Shown piece by piece: positions 1-9,234 of a DNA stretch of 64,000 nucleotides. Within the stretch, counting starts at the first letter, position 1. Every line of letters begins with the position of its first letter. Under the pieces are notes generated by a model that saw nothing but the letters and a program-made list of their open reading frames with translations, had not been told where the DNA came from and did no database searches. A program made the position numbers and the translations under genes. The stretch is from Halioxenophilus sp033283405 (GTDB taxonomy: Bacteria > Pseudomonadota > Gammaproteobacteria > Pseudomonadales > Cellvibrionaceae), in NCBI RefSeq assembly GCF_033283405.1, contig NZ_JAWMQR010000004.1, positions 248,001 to 312,000 on the forward strand. The letters are read 5' to 3'.

Positions 1-618
1 CAGGTTGGCGCCAACCCAACTGTTGATGTCGGCCGCGGATTTCTTCTGCAGCAAATCAAAGAAGGCCTGTTCCTGACTCTCTGAGAAACCCGCCGCCGCC
101 GCCAGAGAGCGATAGATGGCCACATGCCCAAGATCGATATGCAACTGCGGCATGCCGATGGTATCGAGCGACTCCAGCAGCAGCGATATTACCTCGACAT
201 CGGCACTTAGTGACGCCGCGCCAAACAGCTCAACGCCGGCTTGAATCGGCGAGCGTGTCGCCAAGGGCAACTTCGGTTTGGCATGCAACACATGGCCGGC
301 ATAACAGAGCCGGCTGACGCCGGGGCGTTTAAAACTGTGGGCATCCATACGGGCTATTTGCGGGGTGATATCCGCCCGAATACCCATCATGCGCCCGCTG
401 AGCTGGTCCGTCACCCGGAAGGTCAGCAGGTCGATATCCTGGCCCAAACCGATCAGCAGGGAGTCGGTGTACTCAATCATGGGCGGAATAACCAGGTCGT
501 AGCCCCAACGCTGATAGAGATCCAACAGTTGGCGACGCTGGGATTCAATCTGTAGTGCGGCCTCGGGCAGAATCTCTTCCACCCCATCGGGCAATAGCCA
601 TCGATCGGCGTAACTCAT
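1..618 (-). CDS. hisZ: ATP phosphoribosyltransferase regulatory subunit HisZ (3' part cut by window edge)
   Basis: The minus-strand frame opens at an ATG at 618 and runs off the window start without a stop, giving about 206 N-terminal residues. The translation begins MSYADRWLLPDGVEEILPEA and contains the class II aminoacyl-tRNA synthetase-like motif 2 region (FRVTDQLSGRMMGIRADITPQ near residues 65-85). HisZ is a catalytically inactive HisRS paralogue that joins short-form HisG to make the first enzyme of histidine biosynthesis. It lies downstream of DUF2065 and hflKC, the usual order in Pseudomonas-type genomes, where purA normally follows. A true HisRS would be longer and begin differently, and context favours HisZ. 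Confidence 0.88.
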   Translation of the reverse strand, partial: MSYADRWLLPDGVEEILPEAALQIESQRRQLLDLYQRWGYDLVIPPMIEYTDSLLIGLGQDIDLLTFRVTDQLSGRMMGIRADITPQIARMDAHSFKRPGVSRLCYAGHVLHAKPKLPLATRSPIQAGVELFGAASLSADVEVISLLLESLDTIGMPQLHIDLGHVAIYRSLAAAAGFSESQEQAFFDLLQKKSAADINSWVGANL

Positions 619-689
619 AAACCGGGTCTCAATACATTTGCGGCCTGATGACAGGCACGGTCGCATCTTTAAGCATCACAGTGTCTGGC

Positions 690-884
690 TTATCCGCCCA
701 GATTCAGCAGATAGAGGCTGGCCACACCAATCAGCATGCTGATCAAACCCATCACCCGCAGGTGTTTATCGGCCGACATCGCTGCACGCGCCACTAGCGA
801 ACGCCATAGCCGGGGGTTGAGAAAGGGCAATATCCCTTCCAACACCATGACCAGACACAGCGCTTGTAACAGGGTGTGCAACAT
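690..884 (-). CDS. DUF2065 family small membrane protein (YjeT-like)
   Basis: A protein of about 64 residues, MLHTLLQALCLVMVLEGILP onward, with two hydrophobic helices around a short LNPRLWR loop, the hallmark of DUF2065. Function is unknown; the family is conserved between hflC and hisZ/purA. A longer frame reaches back to 950, but that start would sit on the tail of the hflC terminator (950-975). The ATG at 884 has a GGA six bases upstream and gives the usual family length, so I prefer it. An ATG at 890 is also possible. Confidence 0.75.
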   Translation of the reverse strand: MLHTLLQALCLVMVLEGILPFLNPRLWRSLVARAAMSADKHLRVMGLISMLIGVASLYLLNLGG

Positions 885-949
885 AAGCATTCCAAACTGA
901 CTGGCTTTGAGAGCAGAGCTGGCAACGAATGCCAACTGGCCTCCAGACA

Positions 950-975
950 CAAAAAAACCGGGCCGGGCCCGGTTT
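950..975 (-). terminator. Rho-independent terminator after hflC
   Basis: On the minus strand an eight-base arm (AACCGGGC) pairs perfectly with GCCCGGTT across a three-base loop and is followed by seven T residues. It lies about 50 bp past the hflC stop and should end the hfq-hflX-hflK-hflC transcript before DUF2065. Confidence 0.87.
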
Positions 976-1028
976 GCGAGATTTTACCACGACTTTCTGG
1001 CGAATGTTTAGCCTTTAAGTGATGGCTA

Positions 1029-1904
1029 TTACTGTTTACCCTTCGGGTCTTTCAAATAGCGGAAGAATTCACTATCCGGATCGACCAGCAGGAGGTCGCC
1101 ACTGCCGGAGAAGGTCTCTTTATAGGCATTCAAACTGCGCATAAAGCTGTAGAATTCTGGATCCTTGTTATAGGCATCGGCGTAGATCGCCGCAGCCAAG
1201 GCGTCGCCCTCACCGCGAACCAGCTCGGAGTCGCGATAGGCCTCCGCCTCAATCACCACCTTTTGGCGATCAGCGTCGGCCTTGATCACCTCGGCCTGCT
1301 CGCGGCCCTTGGCACGGTGCTCCTGGGCTTCACGCGCCCGCTCGGAGGCCATCCGCGAGAAGACCGACTCACTGACATCCTCGGGCAGGTCGATACGCTT
1401 GACCCGCACATCCACCACTTCAATACCCAAACTGGATTTGGTGAACTCGTTGAGGGCGGCGGTCAGATCAATCATCAACTGATCGCGCTCACCGGAGACC
1501 ACCTCCAGCAGGCTGCGCTGGGCAAACTGGTTGCGCAAACCTTCGTTGATACGCTGGGCCAGCAGGCGTTCGGCGCTGACCTCATCACCGTTGGTGGCGG
1601 TGTAGTAGGTGTTTACATCCTGAATTCGCCACTTGGCGTAGGAGTCGACCACCATACCCTTCTTCTCTACCGTCAGAAACTTCTCTGGACGAGCGTCGAA
1701 GGTGAGGATACGGGCATCAAACTTGCGCACCTGGTGCATGAGCGGCACTTTGAAGTGTAAGCCGGCCTCAATGCCGGCCTGGTCCAAACGGCCAAATTCC
1801 AGCAGCACAGCGCGCTCGGTCTCTTTAACGATGTAGACACTGTTGTAGCCAACCAACACAACCACCAGTGCCAACGCCAGGAAAAACAGATTTCTAGTGG
1901 ACAT
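1029..1904 (-). CDS. hflC: Protease modulator HflC
   Basis: This 291-residue SPFH/band-7 protein has one N-terminal transmembrane helix (about residues 5-25), then the prohibitin-like domain (YIVKETERAVLLEFGR) and a long helical, charged region rich in E/A/R (about 185-240). HflC pairs with HflK in the inner membrane to form a large cage-like complex around the FtsH protease and restrain its attack on membrane substrates. The ATG overlaps the hflK stop codon (TAATG), a translational coupling arrangement. A strong terminator follows. Confidence 0.95.
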   Translation of the reverse strand: MSTRNLFFLALALVVVLVGYNSVYIVKETERAVLLEFGRLDQAGIEAGLHFKVPLMHQVRKFDARILTFDARPEKFLTVEKKGMVVDSYAKWRIQDVNTYYTATNGDEVSAERLLAQRINEGLRNQFAQRSLLEVVSGERDQLMIDLTAALNEFTKSSLGIEVVDVRVKRIDLPEDVSESVFSRMASERAREAQEHRAKGREQAEVIKADADRQKVVIEAEAYRDSELVRGEGDALAAAIYADAYNKDPEFYSFMRSLNAYKETFSGSGDLLLVDPDSEFFRYLKDPKGKQ

Positions 1905-3061
1905 TAGCGGGTACTCCTGGTGGTGTTACGGGTGGTCAGCGAATCCTGTCTGACCCGCTCGGCTACCCGATCAATAATTTGCTGCATGACCTGCGGTGAG
2001 ACATTCTGGATATTGTTGATACTGCCTGGGTGGCTCTCCATGATCTTATCGAGCGGGATATACATCATGTTGTTGCCACCTTCGACATCAACCAACACCT
2101 TAGAGCTGCTGGCCATCACCTGCTGAATGGCATCCAGGTAGAGACGATCGCGGGTTACCGCCGGCGCCTTCTTGTACTCGGCCAGCATACGCTCGAAACG
2201 TTTGGCCTCACCCTCAGCTTTGGCCACCACCTGATCGCGATAGGCATTGGCCTCTTCGATCATGCGCTGAGCAGAACCGCGCGCCTGGGGAATAATGCCG
2301 TTGGAGTAGGTTTGGGCTTCGTTTTTCAGACGCTCCTCGTCCTCACGGGCACGGTTAACGTCATCGAACGCCGCCTGAACTTCGGTGGGCGGTGAGGAGT
2401 TCTCGATATTGACCTTGTCGACCAGAATACCGGTGGTGTAGGCGTCTAGGTACTGCTGCAGACGCGTCTGCACGTCGATGGCGATGGTTTCACGTCCTTC
2501 GGTCAACACTTCGTGCATCACGTTGGAGCCGACCACATGGCGCAATGCCGATTCCATCGCCTGCTTCAGACTCTCTTCCGGGTCGCGCACGTTGAGGACA
2601 AAATCGCGGGCGTCGCTGATGGTGTACTGCACCGACAAACTGATATCGACGATGTTGAGATCCTCGGTGAGCATGGTGCCTTCCGAGCGATGCTGACGCT
2701 TGCGGGTAACGTTGACCTTGATCACCTGGTCCACCAGGGGTGGATTCCAATGCAGGCCGGAGCCTTTGGTCTCGTTAAAAACACCAAAACGGAGCACAAC
2801 CGCGCGCTCCTGCTCATTGACCTGGTAAAAGCCCACAAAAAAGTAGACAGCCGCCACCACAACCAGCAGCAGGCCTAAAGGAACTCGGCCAAAAAAGGAG
2901 CCACCGCCGCTACCGTCGGCACCCCCCTTGCGGCCACCAAACATCTTGTTCAGCTTCTCTTGAAAGGATTTCAGCGCTTCGTCCAGATCCGGTGGCCCAT
3001 CGCCACCTTTCTTTCCACCCCAAGGGTCCTGGTTGTTACCACCCGGTTCATTCCAGGCCAT
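1904..3061 (-). CDS. hflK: Protease modulator HflK
   Basis: The chosen start is the ATG at 3061, preceded by GGAG at seven bases, giving 385 residues (MAWNEPGGNNQDPWGGKKGG). The frame stays open to 3169, but that extension lacks a ribosome site and does not look like HflK. The N-terminus is glycine-rich and cytoplasmic, followed by one transmembrane helix (about 60-81) and the SPFH domain starting at VNEQERAVVLRFG. HflK forms the FtsH-associated HflKC cage. The 188-bp gap to hflX may hold a separate promoter. Confidence 0.95.
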   Translation of the reverse strand: MAWNEPGGNNQDPWGGKKGGDGPPDLDEALKSFQEKLNKMFGGRKGGADGSGGGSFFGRVPLGLLLVVVAAVYFFVGFYQVNEQERAVVLRFGVFNETKGSGLHWNPPLVDQVIKVNVTRKRQHRSEGTMLTEDLNIVDISLSVQYTISDARDFVLNVRDPEESLKQAMESALRHVVGSNVMHEVLTEGRETIAIDVQTRLQQYLDAYTTGILVDKVNIENSSPPTEVQAAFDDVNRAREDEERLKNEAQTYSNGIIPQARGSAQRMIEEANAYRDQVVAKAEGEAKRFERMLAEYKKAPAVTRDRLYLDAIQQVMASSSKVLVDVEGGNNMMYIPLDKIMESHPGSINNIQNVSPQVMQQIIDRVAERVRQDSLTTRNTTRSTR

Positions 3062-3249
3062 ATAAATTCTCCGTTCTTTTCGACTTTCGAGTCTTATCGT
3101 TGTAATGAATAGATTCATTGCGCCACCAGCAAGGGCGCCACGCGTATAAATTTGCGTGCATTCTATCAACTGGTACGAGGTGGGTTAACCTCTGGGGTGC
3201 GATTACTTTGCCCAGCCGTACTCAGTCCGGACGCATAGTGCCAGGCGAA

Positions 3250-4542
3250 TTAGCTCGCCCAGCGCAATTCTGACCAGCGATAGTTAGTGTTACTAAGAAT
3301 ACGCAACAAGTCCGACTTGGGAATGCGCAGGTGGACTTCGCTACCACCGTCGTCGGTAAACTGTTCGCTGACCACAGCCTGCTGCTGGTAGAACTTGGCC
3401 CGCAATGCCGCCTGAGCTGGTGTTAACAGCAACCGGCCGTCGACCAGGTCCACCGCCAAAAGTTCAGACAACACCTCGGTTAGCAGCGCCACACCCTCCC
3501 CGGTTTTGGCCGATACCCAAACCGCCACCGGTCGCCCGGTGTCATCGCGGTCGATGCGGGGCAGGCTGAAAGGATCCAAGTCTATTTTGTTGTAGACCAG
3601 CAGGCTGGGCAGCTCATCGGCGCCTATCTCGGCCAATACCTTGTGCACCTCTTCGATATTGCGCTCCCGCTCCGGGTCAGCACAGTCAACCACATGTAGA
3701 AGCAGGTCGGCATTGGACGCTTCCTCTAATGTGGCCCGAAAGGCCTCCACCAGCTTGTGCGGCAGGTGACTGATAAACCCTACCGTATCGGCCAGTACAC
3801 AGGCGCCAATATCGGCCAACTCAATGCGCCGCATGGTCGGGTCGAGGGTGGCAAAGAGTTGATCCTTGACGTAGACCTCGGCCTCAGTCAGCACATTGAA
3901 CAGGGTTGATTTACCGGCGTTGGTGTAGCCCACCAGAGAGACGGTCGGCATGGCGTTGCGCAGGCGAGCCCGGCGACCGTGCGCGCGGGTTCTGCGCACC
4001 TTATCCAGCCGCGCAGTAATGGCCTTGATGCGGGCACGCAACAGACGACGGTCGGTCTCTAACTGGGTTTCACCAGGGCCGCGCAGGCCAATCCCCCCCT
4101 TTTGTCGCTCCAAGTGGGTCCAGCCTCGGATCAGGCGGGTCGACATGTGCTGCAATTGCGCCAGCTCGACCTGCAACTTACCCTCGTGGGTACGAGCGCG
4201 CTGGGCAAAAATATCAAGAATCAGGCCGGTTCTATCCAGCACACGACACTTCAGAACCCGCTCCAGGTTCCGCTCTTGGCTAGGTGAGAGTGTGTGATTA
4301 AAGATAACGAGCTCAACTTCGTGGTCGGCAACCATCTGCTGCAGCTCTTCGACCTTGCCCGTGCCGACAAAGTACTTGGCGTCGGGCTTATCGCGGTTAG
4401 CCGTGACCAGAGCCAAAGGGTCCGCCCCAGCGGCTAACGCCAACTCTTCAAATTCTCGAGGATCGTTCGGTTCTGACGGATGATTGAACTCGACGTGAAC
4501 CAGAACCGCCAGCTCACCCGATTTAGGGCGTTCAAAAAACAA
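3250..4542 (-). CDS. hflX: GTPase HflX, ribosome-splitting factor
   Basis: A 430-residue protein with the HflX N-terminal domain, a glycine-rich linker (GGIGLRGPGETQLETDRR, about 149-166), and the G domain: P-loop GYTNAGKST at 205-213, DTVGF at 252-256 and NKID at 318-321. HflX binds 50S subunits and splits stalled 70S ribosomes under stress. The start is TTG at 4542, immediately after an in-frame TAG; the first residues (FFERPKSGE) match what family members carry after their initiator Met, so no upstream start is possible and the TTG is well supported. It sits between hfq and hflK as in E. coli. Confidence 0.94.
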   Translation of the reverse strand: MFFERPKSGELAVLVHVEFNHPSEPNDPREFEELALAAGADPLALVTANRDKPDAKYFVGTGKVEELQQMVADHEVELVIFNHTLSPSQERNLERVLKCRVLDRTGLILDIFAQRARTHEGKLQVELAQLQHMSTRLIRGWTHLERQKGGIGLRGPGETQLETDRRLLRARIKAITARLDKVRRTRAHGRRARLRNAMPTVSLVGYTNAGKSTLFNVLTEAEVYVKDQLFATLDPTMRRIELADIGACVLADTVGFISHLPHKLVEAFRATLEEASNADLLLHVVDCADPERERNIEEVHKVLAEIGADELPSLLVYNKIDLDPFSLPRIDRDDTGRPVAVWVSAKTGEGVALLTEVLSELLAVDLVDGRLLLTPAQAALRAKFYQQQAVVSEQFTDDGGSEVHLRIPKSDLLRILSNTNYRWSELRWAS

Positions 4543-4574
4543 CTAGGTTGCAACCTCTCTGACAACGGCTCAGC

Positions 4575-4595
4575 GCGCCGATAGCAAATCGGCGC
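4575..4595. other. Short hairpin between hfq and hflX
   Basis: Seven-base arms GCGCCGA and TCGGCGC flank a seven-base loop in the 65-bp gap between hfq and hflX. There is no T-run on either strand, so this is more likely an attenuating or mRNA-stabilising hairpin than an intrinsic terminator. Confidence 0.4.
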
Positions 4596-4607
4596 ACCGC
4601 CAAGTGG

Positions 4608-4868
4608 TTAGGCGTCCTCGGACTCACCACCTTCGCCAGTTGCAGGATTTAACATCGGCACACGCACTGGGCGAGATGGAACAATGGTCGAAATGGCGTG
4701 TTTGTATACCATTTGGCTGACGGTATTTTTCAACAACACCACAAATTGGTCGAAGGACTCGATCTGGCCCTGCAATTTAATGCCATTGACCAGATAAATA
4801 GAAACAGGAATACGCTCCTTGCGCAGAACGTTCAAATAAGGGTCTTGTAGGCTATGCCCTTTTGACAT
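4608..4868 (-). CDS. hfq: RNA chaperone Hfq
   Basis: An 86-residue protein starting MSKGHSLQDPYLNVLRKERI. The Sm1 motif (VNGIKLQGQIESFDQFVVLL) and the Sm2 motif (YKHAISTIVPSRPV) are intact. Hfq forms a hexamer that anneals small RNAs to mRNAs and shapes RNA stability. GGAGAA lies five bases before the ATG at 4868, which decides the start although the frame remains open upstream. The C-terminal tail is short and acidic (GEGGESEDA), as in Pseudomonas rather than enteric bacteria. It lies between miaA and hflX. Confidence 0.97.
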   Translation of the reverse strand: MSKGHSLQDPYLNVLRKERIPVSIYLVNGIKLQGQIESFDQFVVLLKNTVSQMVYKHAISTIVPSRPVRVPMLNPATGEGGESEDA

Positions 4869-4990
4869 AATTATTCTCCAAATCACATAAAGTAAAAAAA
4901 CGTAACCACATCGGGCGCAGGTAGAACCTCTACCCGGGAAACCCACTTAGGCCACAAGCGAAACGACAAACTGGACAAACAGACTTACCA

Positions 4991-5968
4991 TTATACGGTG
5001 GAATATGGAATGTGAATCAAGGCCTGCTCGATAATTTCTTTTTTTGTCAAGGCGCGGCCAGACTCGGCTTCGGTGTAGATCCAGTGTAGCGGCTCCCGCC
5101 AACCCCGCAGCCAGGTGAACTGGCGCTTGGCCAACTGCCGCGTTGCTGCTTTGGCCTGGCTAATCGCCTCATCCAGGGAGCACTGCCCGGCACAAAAGTT
5201 CCAAAGCTGGCGATAACCCACCGCGCGCACTGCGGGCAAATCCGGTGACAAATCCCCCCGCGCATAGAGCGCCTGCACCTCAGCCACCACCCCATCGACC
5301 AGCATCTGTTCAAAACGCTGGGCGATGCGCTGGTGCAAGGTCGCCCGTTCACGCGGAGCAACGGCCAATTGCACCACACGATAGTGCTCCGTGATACTCG
5401 ACATTGGTCGCGCCGAGCGCAGCTCCGTCATGGTTTTACCGGTTTGCAGATAGACCTCCAGCGCCCGCCCCAAACGCTGGGAGTGGTTGGGGTGAATCTG
5501 GGCGGCCGCGTCTGGGTCCACCTGCGCCAACCAGGCGTGGATATAGGGCCAGCCGTGCTGCCGGGCCTTGGCTTCGATCTCGGCACGCACCACCGGGTCG
5601 GCTTCGGGCAGGGCGTTGAGGCCATCCAGCAGTGCGCGAAAGTACATCATGGTGCCGCCCACCAACAGCGGAATTTTACCGCCGGCCGTCACTTCCGCCA
5701 TCGCCGCGCTGGCATCCCGACAGAAATCGGCAGCGCTGTAGGGCTCACTGGGGTCGCGCAGGTCGATCAACCGGTGCGGCACCAGCGCCTGCTCGGCCGG
5801 CGTCGGTTTGGCGGAACCGATATCCATACCCCGGTAGACCAACGCCGAATCAACACTGATCAACTCCACCGGCAGACGCTCTGCCAACCCCATCGCCAGG
5901 GCTGTTTTGCCAGAGGCGGTGGCCCCCATCAGAAATATCGCCAGAGGTTTTTCGATTGACTCGGCCAA
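4991..5968 (-). CDS. miaA: tRNA dimethylallyltransferase MiaA
   Basis: A 325-residue enzyme that transfers dimethylallyl to A37 of tRNAs reading UNN codons. The P-loop GATASGKT is at 15-22, followed by DSALVYRGMDIGSAKP (about 40-55) and the VGGTMMYFRALLDGL segment. The apparent start is TTG at 5968. It is only one codon past the mutL stop and in the same frame, so mutL and miaA are separated by a single amber codon plus one sense codon. The next in-frame ATG (residue 14) abuts the P-loop and would truncate the fold. Confidence 0.94.
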   Translation of the reverse strand: MAESIEKPLAIFLMGATASGKTALAMGLAERLPVELISVDSALVYRGMDIGSAKPTPAEQALVPHRLIDLRDPSEPYSAADFCRDASAAMAEVTAGGKIPLLVGGTMMYFRALLDGLNALPEADPVVRAEIEAKARQHGWPYIHAWLAQVDPDAAAQIHPNHSQRLGRALEVYLQTGKTMTELRSARPMSSITEHYRVVQLAVAPRERATLHQRIAQRFEQMLVDGVVAEVQALYARGDLSPDLPAVRAVGYRQLWNFCAGQCSLDEAISQAKAATRQLAKRQFTWLRGWREPLHWIYTEAESGRALTKKEIIEQALIHIPYSTV

Positions 5969-5971
5969 GCG

Positions 5972-7819
5972 CTACTGCCCACGCATAAAGAGTTTATCCA
6001 GCTCCACCAGGGTCTGTTGTACCCAGGTGGGGCGCCCGTGATTGCACTGACCACTGCGCTCGGTGGCCTCCATATCGCGCAACAGGGCGTTCATCTCGGC
6101 CAGGGTTAGGCGCCGGTTGGCCCGCACCGAGCCGTGGCAGGCCATGGTCGCCAAAATCTCATTCATATGTTCTTTAATGCGTTGGCTGGTGCCGTAGGTG
6201 GTTAAATCGGATAACACATCCCGCACCAATGCCTCGGCGTTGCCATTGGCCAACATCACCGGAATCTGGCGAATGGTGATCGCTTCCGGCCCCGAGCGCT
6301 GCAGCTCAAAGCCGAGCTGGCTGAACACCTCCGTCTGCTGCTCAGCGATATCGGCTTCGCCTTCACTGACAGCAATCGCCTCCGGTACCAATAATGGCTG
6401 CGCCTGCACGCCACTGGCGTCGACTGTCTGTTTAAGGCGTTCGTAGGTGATACGCTCATGGGCCGCGTGCATATCCACCACCACCAGGCCGGCGGCATTC
6501 TCTGCCAATATGTAGATCCCCTTCAGCTGAGCGATAGCAAAACCGAGTGGCGGAATCTCTTCCGGCTCATTGCTACTGGGTTCTGGAGCCGGCTGTAGGC
6601 GACCATAGGCAGCGACCTGCTCCGCCGCCGAAAGCGATACCCGCTCACTGGGCCGGGGCAGATTGGGGCTAAACAGAGAGGCGGGCGCCGGCGATGAGAG
6701 CGAGAGCTCCCGTGGCGGCTGAGCACGCAGGTCCATACTGGCCTGGCCGGCAAATTCACCCACCGCCAGGCCGCTTGGCGACTCAATGGGCACTGCCGCT
6801 TCCGCAACAGCGGCGGCTGGGCGAACCTCAGCCAGAGCGTGGTGCAAACTTTTAAAAAGGAAGTCGTGCACCATGCGACTGTCGCGAAAGCGCACCTCGT
6901 GCTTGGTGGGATGAACGTTCACATCCACCGATGCCGGGTCCAGTTCCAGATAGAGCACAAAGGCCGGATGGCGACTGTGGTGCAGCACATCCTGGAACGC
7001 CTGACGTACGGCGTGGCTTACCAATTTATCGCGAATAGCCCGGCCGTTAACAAAGAAGTGCTGCAAATCGGCCTGGCTACGGGAGAAGGCCGGCAGTGCC
7101 ACCCACCCCCACAAACGCAGGCCCACGCGCTCCATATCGATGGCCAGCGAATTCTTGATAAATTCCGGCCCGCAAATTTGTGCCACCCGCCGTTCGCGCC
7201 GGGCTTGATCATCGGCGGCGGCATAGGCGTGAATCTGGCGGCCGTTGTGACGCAAACTGATGCCCACATCAAAGCGCGACAGCGCCAACCGCTTCACCAC
7301 CTCTTCAATGCGGCCATACTCGGTGCGCTCGGTGCGTAAAAATTTGCGTCGCGCCGGAGTATTAAAGAAGAGATCACGTACCTCCACCGTGGTGCCGCGC
7401 GGGTGAGCCGCCGGTGCGATTTCGGTGTTCATCTCGCGCCCCTCGGCCTGCGCCTGCCAGGCGCAATCTCCGCCGGTGCTGCTGGTCAGGCTCAGCCGCG
7501 AAACCGAGCTGATGGAAGCCAAGGCCTCGCCGCGAAAGCCAAGGCTGGAGACAGCCTCCAAGTCATCCAGGTGATAGATCTTGCTGGTTGCATGGCGGCT
7601 TAGTGCCAGGGTCAAATCCTCTTTATCAATACCGCCGCCGTCGTCGCGCACGCGCATCAATTTCACACCGCCCTGTTCGATATCCACCTGCAGCTGTTTG
7701 GCACCGGCGTCGAGGCTGTTTTCGAGGAGTTCTTTTATAACGGAGGCAGGCCGCTCCACCACCTCACCAGCGGCGATCTGGTTGGCGAGCCGGGGGGAGA
7801 GCAATCGGATTTTATTCAT
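5972..7819 (-). CDS. mutL: DNA mismatch repair protein MutL (endonuclease type)
   Basis: A 615-residue GHKL ATPase: the N-terminal domain carries ENSLDAGA (33-40), DDGGGI (59-64) and GFRGEALASISS (94-105). The linker is proline- and serine-rich (about 335-425). The C-terminal domain has DMHAAHERITYE at 449-460 and a CNHGRPT motif from residue 592, the metal-binding endonuclease signatures of MutL from bacteria lacking MutH/Dam. It couples MutS mismatch recognition to strand nicking. The gene begins three bases after the amidase stop. Confidence 0.96.
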   Translation of the reverse strand: MNKIRLLSPRLANQIAAGEVVERPASVIKELLENSLDAGAKQLQVDIEQGGVKLMRVRDDGGGIDKEDLTLALSRHATSKIYHLDDLEAVSSLGFRGEALASISSVSRLSLTSSTGGDCAWQAQAEGREMNTEIAPAAHPRGTTVEVRDLFFNTPARRKFLRTERTEYGRIEEVVKRLALSRFDVGISLRHNGRQIHAYAAADDQARRERRVAQICGPEFIKNSLAIDMERVGLRLWGWVALPAFSRSQADLQHFFVNGRAIRDKLVSHAVRQAFQDVLHHSRHPAFVLYLELDPASVDVNVHPTKHEVRFRDSRMVHDFLFKSLHHALAEVRPAAAVAEAAVPIESPSGLAVGEFAGQASMDLRAQPPRELSLSSPAPASLFSPNLPRPSERVSLSAAEQVAAYGRLQPAPEPSSNEPEEIPPLGFAIAQLKGIYILAENAAGLVVVDMHAAHERITYERLKQTVDASGVQAQPLLVPEAIAVSEGEADIAEQQTEVFSQLGFELQRSGPEAITIRQIPVMLANGNAEALVRDVLSDLTTYGTSQRIKEHMNEILATMACHGSVRANRRLTLAEMNALLRDMEATERSGQCNHGRPTWVQQTLVELDKLFMRGQ

Positions 7820-7822
7820 GTT

Positions 7823-9193
7823 TCAAGATGTTGGTATTTTAATGCGTTGACCAACTCGGATTTTGTCACTCTGTAAACCATTGTGACGACGGATGGCGGA
7901 GACACTGGTGGCGTGTCGTTTGGCGATGTCGGTGAGAGTATCACCGGTGGCAACGGTGTATTCAAGGTCGCCACCGCCCTGCTTTTGCCAGGCGACGTAA
8001 CTGCCCACTGGCGGCACTTCATAGAAGTAACTTTTTAACCCCAGAAAAATCTGGCTGGCCAACTGGCGGCGATAGCGATCGGTACCCAGCTTTTTGGCCT
8101 CGCCCGGGTTGGAGATAAACCCGGTCTCCACCAAAATGGAGGGCACATCCGGCGATTTCAAAACCACGAAATTGGCCTGCTCCACCTTGTGTTTATGCAG
8201 ATCGGCCACAGAATCCAGATTTTTCAAAACCGAGGAGCCCACCTCCAGGCTGGAGCGCAGAGTCGCCTTCATGTAGAGATCCAAAACTACCGGTTTTACC
8301 TCCGGGTTGATCTCATCCAGGGCAATATGGCCAACACCGGCAATTAAGTCCGCCTGGTTCTCTTTCTGCGCCAGCAGGCGGGCGGTTTCAGAGGTCGCCC
8401 CTTTGTGCGACAGGGCAAACACTGAGGCGCCATTGGCCTGCGCCTTATCAAAGGCATCGGCGTGAATCGAGACGAACAGGTCGGCGCGCTTATCGCGGGC
8501 GAACTGGCTGCGTTCGGTAAGTGGAATGTAAAAATCTTTGGAGCGGGTTAACAGAGCCTTGTAACCCGGCTCCCGGTTAATCAGTTCCGCCAGGTGTTTA
8601 CTGATCGCCAACACCACATCTTTTTCGCGCAGATTACGTGAGCCAATAGCGCCCGGGTCCTGGCCGCCGTGGCCGGCGTCGATCACCACGATAATATCCC
8701 GTCGGCTATCGTCCTTGGCGTCGGTTTGGGTGCGCTCGGTTTTTACCGTGCTCTGCTCCTGATCAAAAATATCGAGCACCAGGCGATTGGGTTTATCGCC
8801 CTGGCTGCGCAGGGAGAAGGTGCGATGCGGCAGTGATTTATCCAGCTCCAACACCACACGCAGATTGCTTTTATCGCGCGTAGCCGTGCGAATAATACTG
8901 ATCGGGGTACCCTGTAACACCAAATCGTCAGAACCGACCCCCTGCGCCATGGCGGCGTTGTCGATATCGATAACAATGCGGGCGGGGGAGTCGAGGGTGA
9001 ACAGGTTGTATTGAATTGGCTGGCTCAGGTCGAGCACCAGGCGGGTGCTCTCCGGTGCACGCCACAGGCGGAAGCCCTCCACCATGCTGGCGGCATTGGC
9101 CGGAAGCGAAAACGCCAGAGGCAGGATGACCATCCCACTCAAGAGCAGTAGCAAGGCACTAACTTTTTTTAATTTTTCCTGCAATTGAGCCAT
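7823..9193 (-). CDS. amiB: N-acetylmuramoyl-L-alanine amidase with AMIN and LysM domains (AmiB/AmiC type)
   Basis: A 456-residue periplasmic enzyme that cleaves the amide bond between MurNAc and the stem peptide to split daughter-cell septa. A signal peptide (about 1-35) is followed by an AMIN septal-targeting domain (37-150) and an Amidase_3 domain with predicted Zn ligands H175 (DAGHGG), E190 and H244 (SIHADA) and catalytic E356 (ETGFISN). A C-terminal LysM domain (about 410-455) should bind glycan strands. Position between tsaE and mutL matches amiB of E. coli and Pseudomonas. These amidases are normally switched on by EnvC/NlpD-type activators. Confidence 0.94.
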   Translation of the reverse strand: MAQLQEKLKKVSALLLLLSGMVILPLAFSLPANAASMVEGFRLWRAPESTRLVLDLSQPIQYNLFTLDSPARIVIDIDNAAMAQGVGSDDLVLQGTPISIIRTATRDKSNLRVVLELDKSLPHRTFSLRSQGDKPNRLVLDIFDQEQSTVKTERTQTDAKDDSRRDIIVVIDAGHGGQDPGAIGSRNLREKDVVLAISKHLAELINREPGYKALLTRSKDFYIPLTERSQFARDKRADLFVSIHADAFDKAQANGASVFALSHKGATSETARLLAQKENQADLIAGVGHIALDEINPEVKPVVLDLYMKATLRSSLEVGSSVLKNLDSVADLHKHKVEQANFVVLKSPDVPSILVETGFISNPGEAKKLGTDRYRRQLASQIFLGLKSYFYEVPPVGSYVAWQKQGGGDLEYTVATGDTLTDIAKRHATSVSAIRRHNGLQSDKIRVGQRIKIPTS

Positions 9194-9234
9194 TATTCAG
9201 CAAATAAGATTTTGGGGTAAGGTGCCAGGCGGTA

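Noticed and set aside
766..990. 74-codon minus-strand frame overlapping DUF2065
   Set aside because: It overlaps a recognised small membrane protein in another frame and runs through the hflC terminator.
3062..3169. 36-codon N-terminal extension of hflK
   Set aside because: The ATG at 3061 has a good GGAG site and the extension does not resemble HflK.
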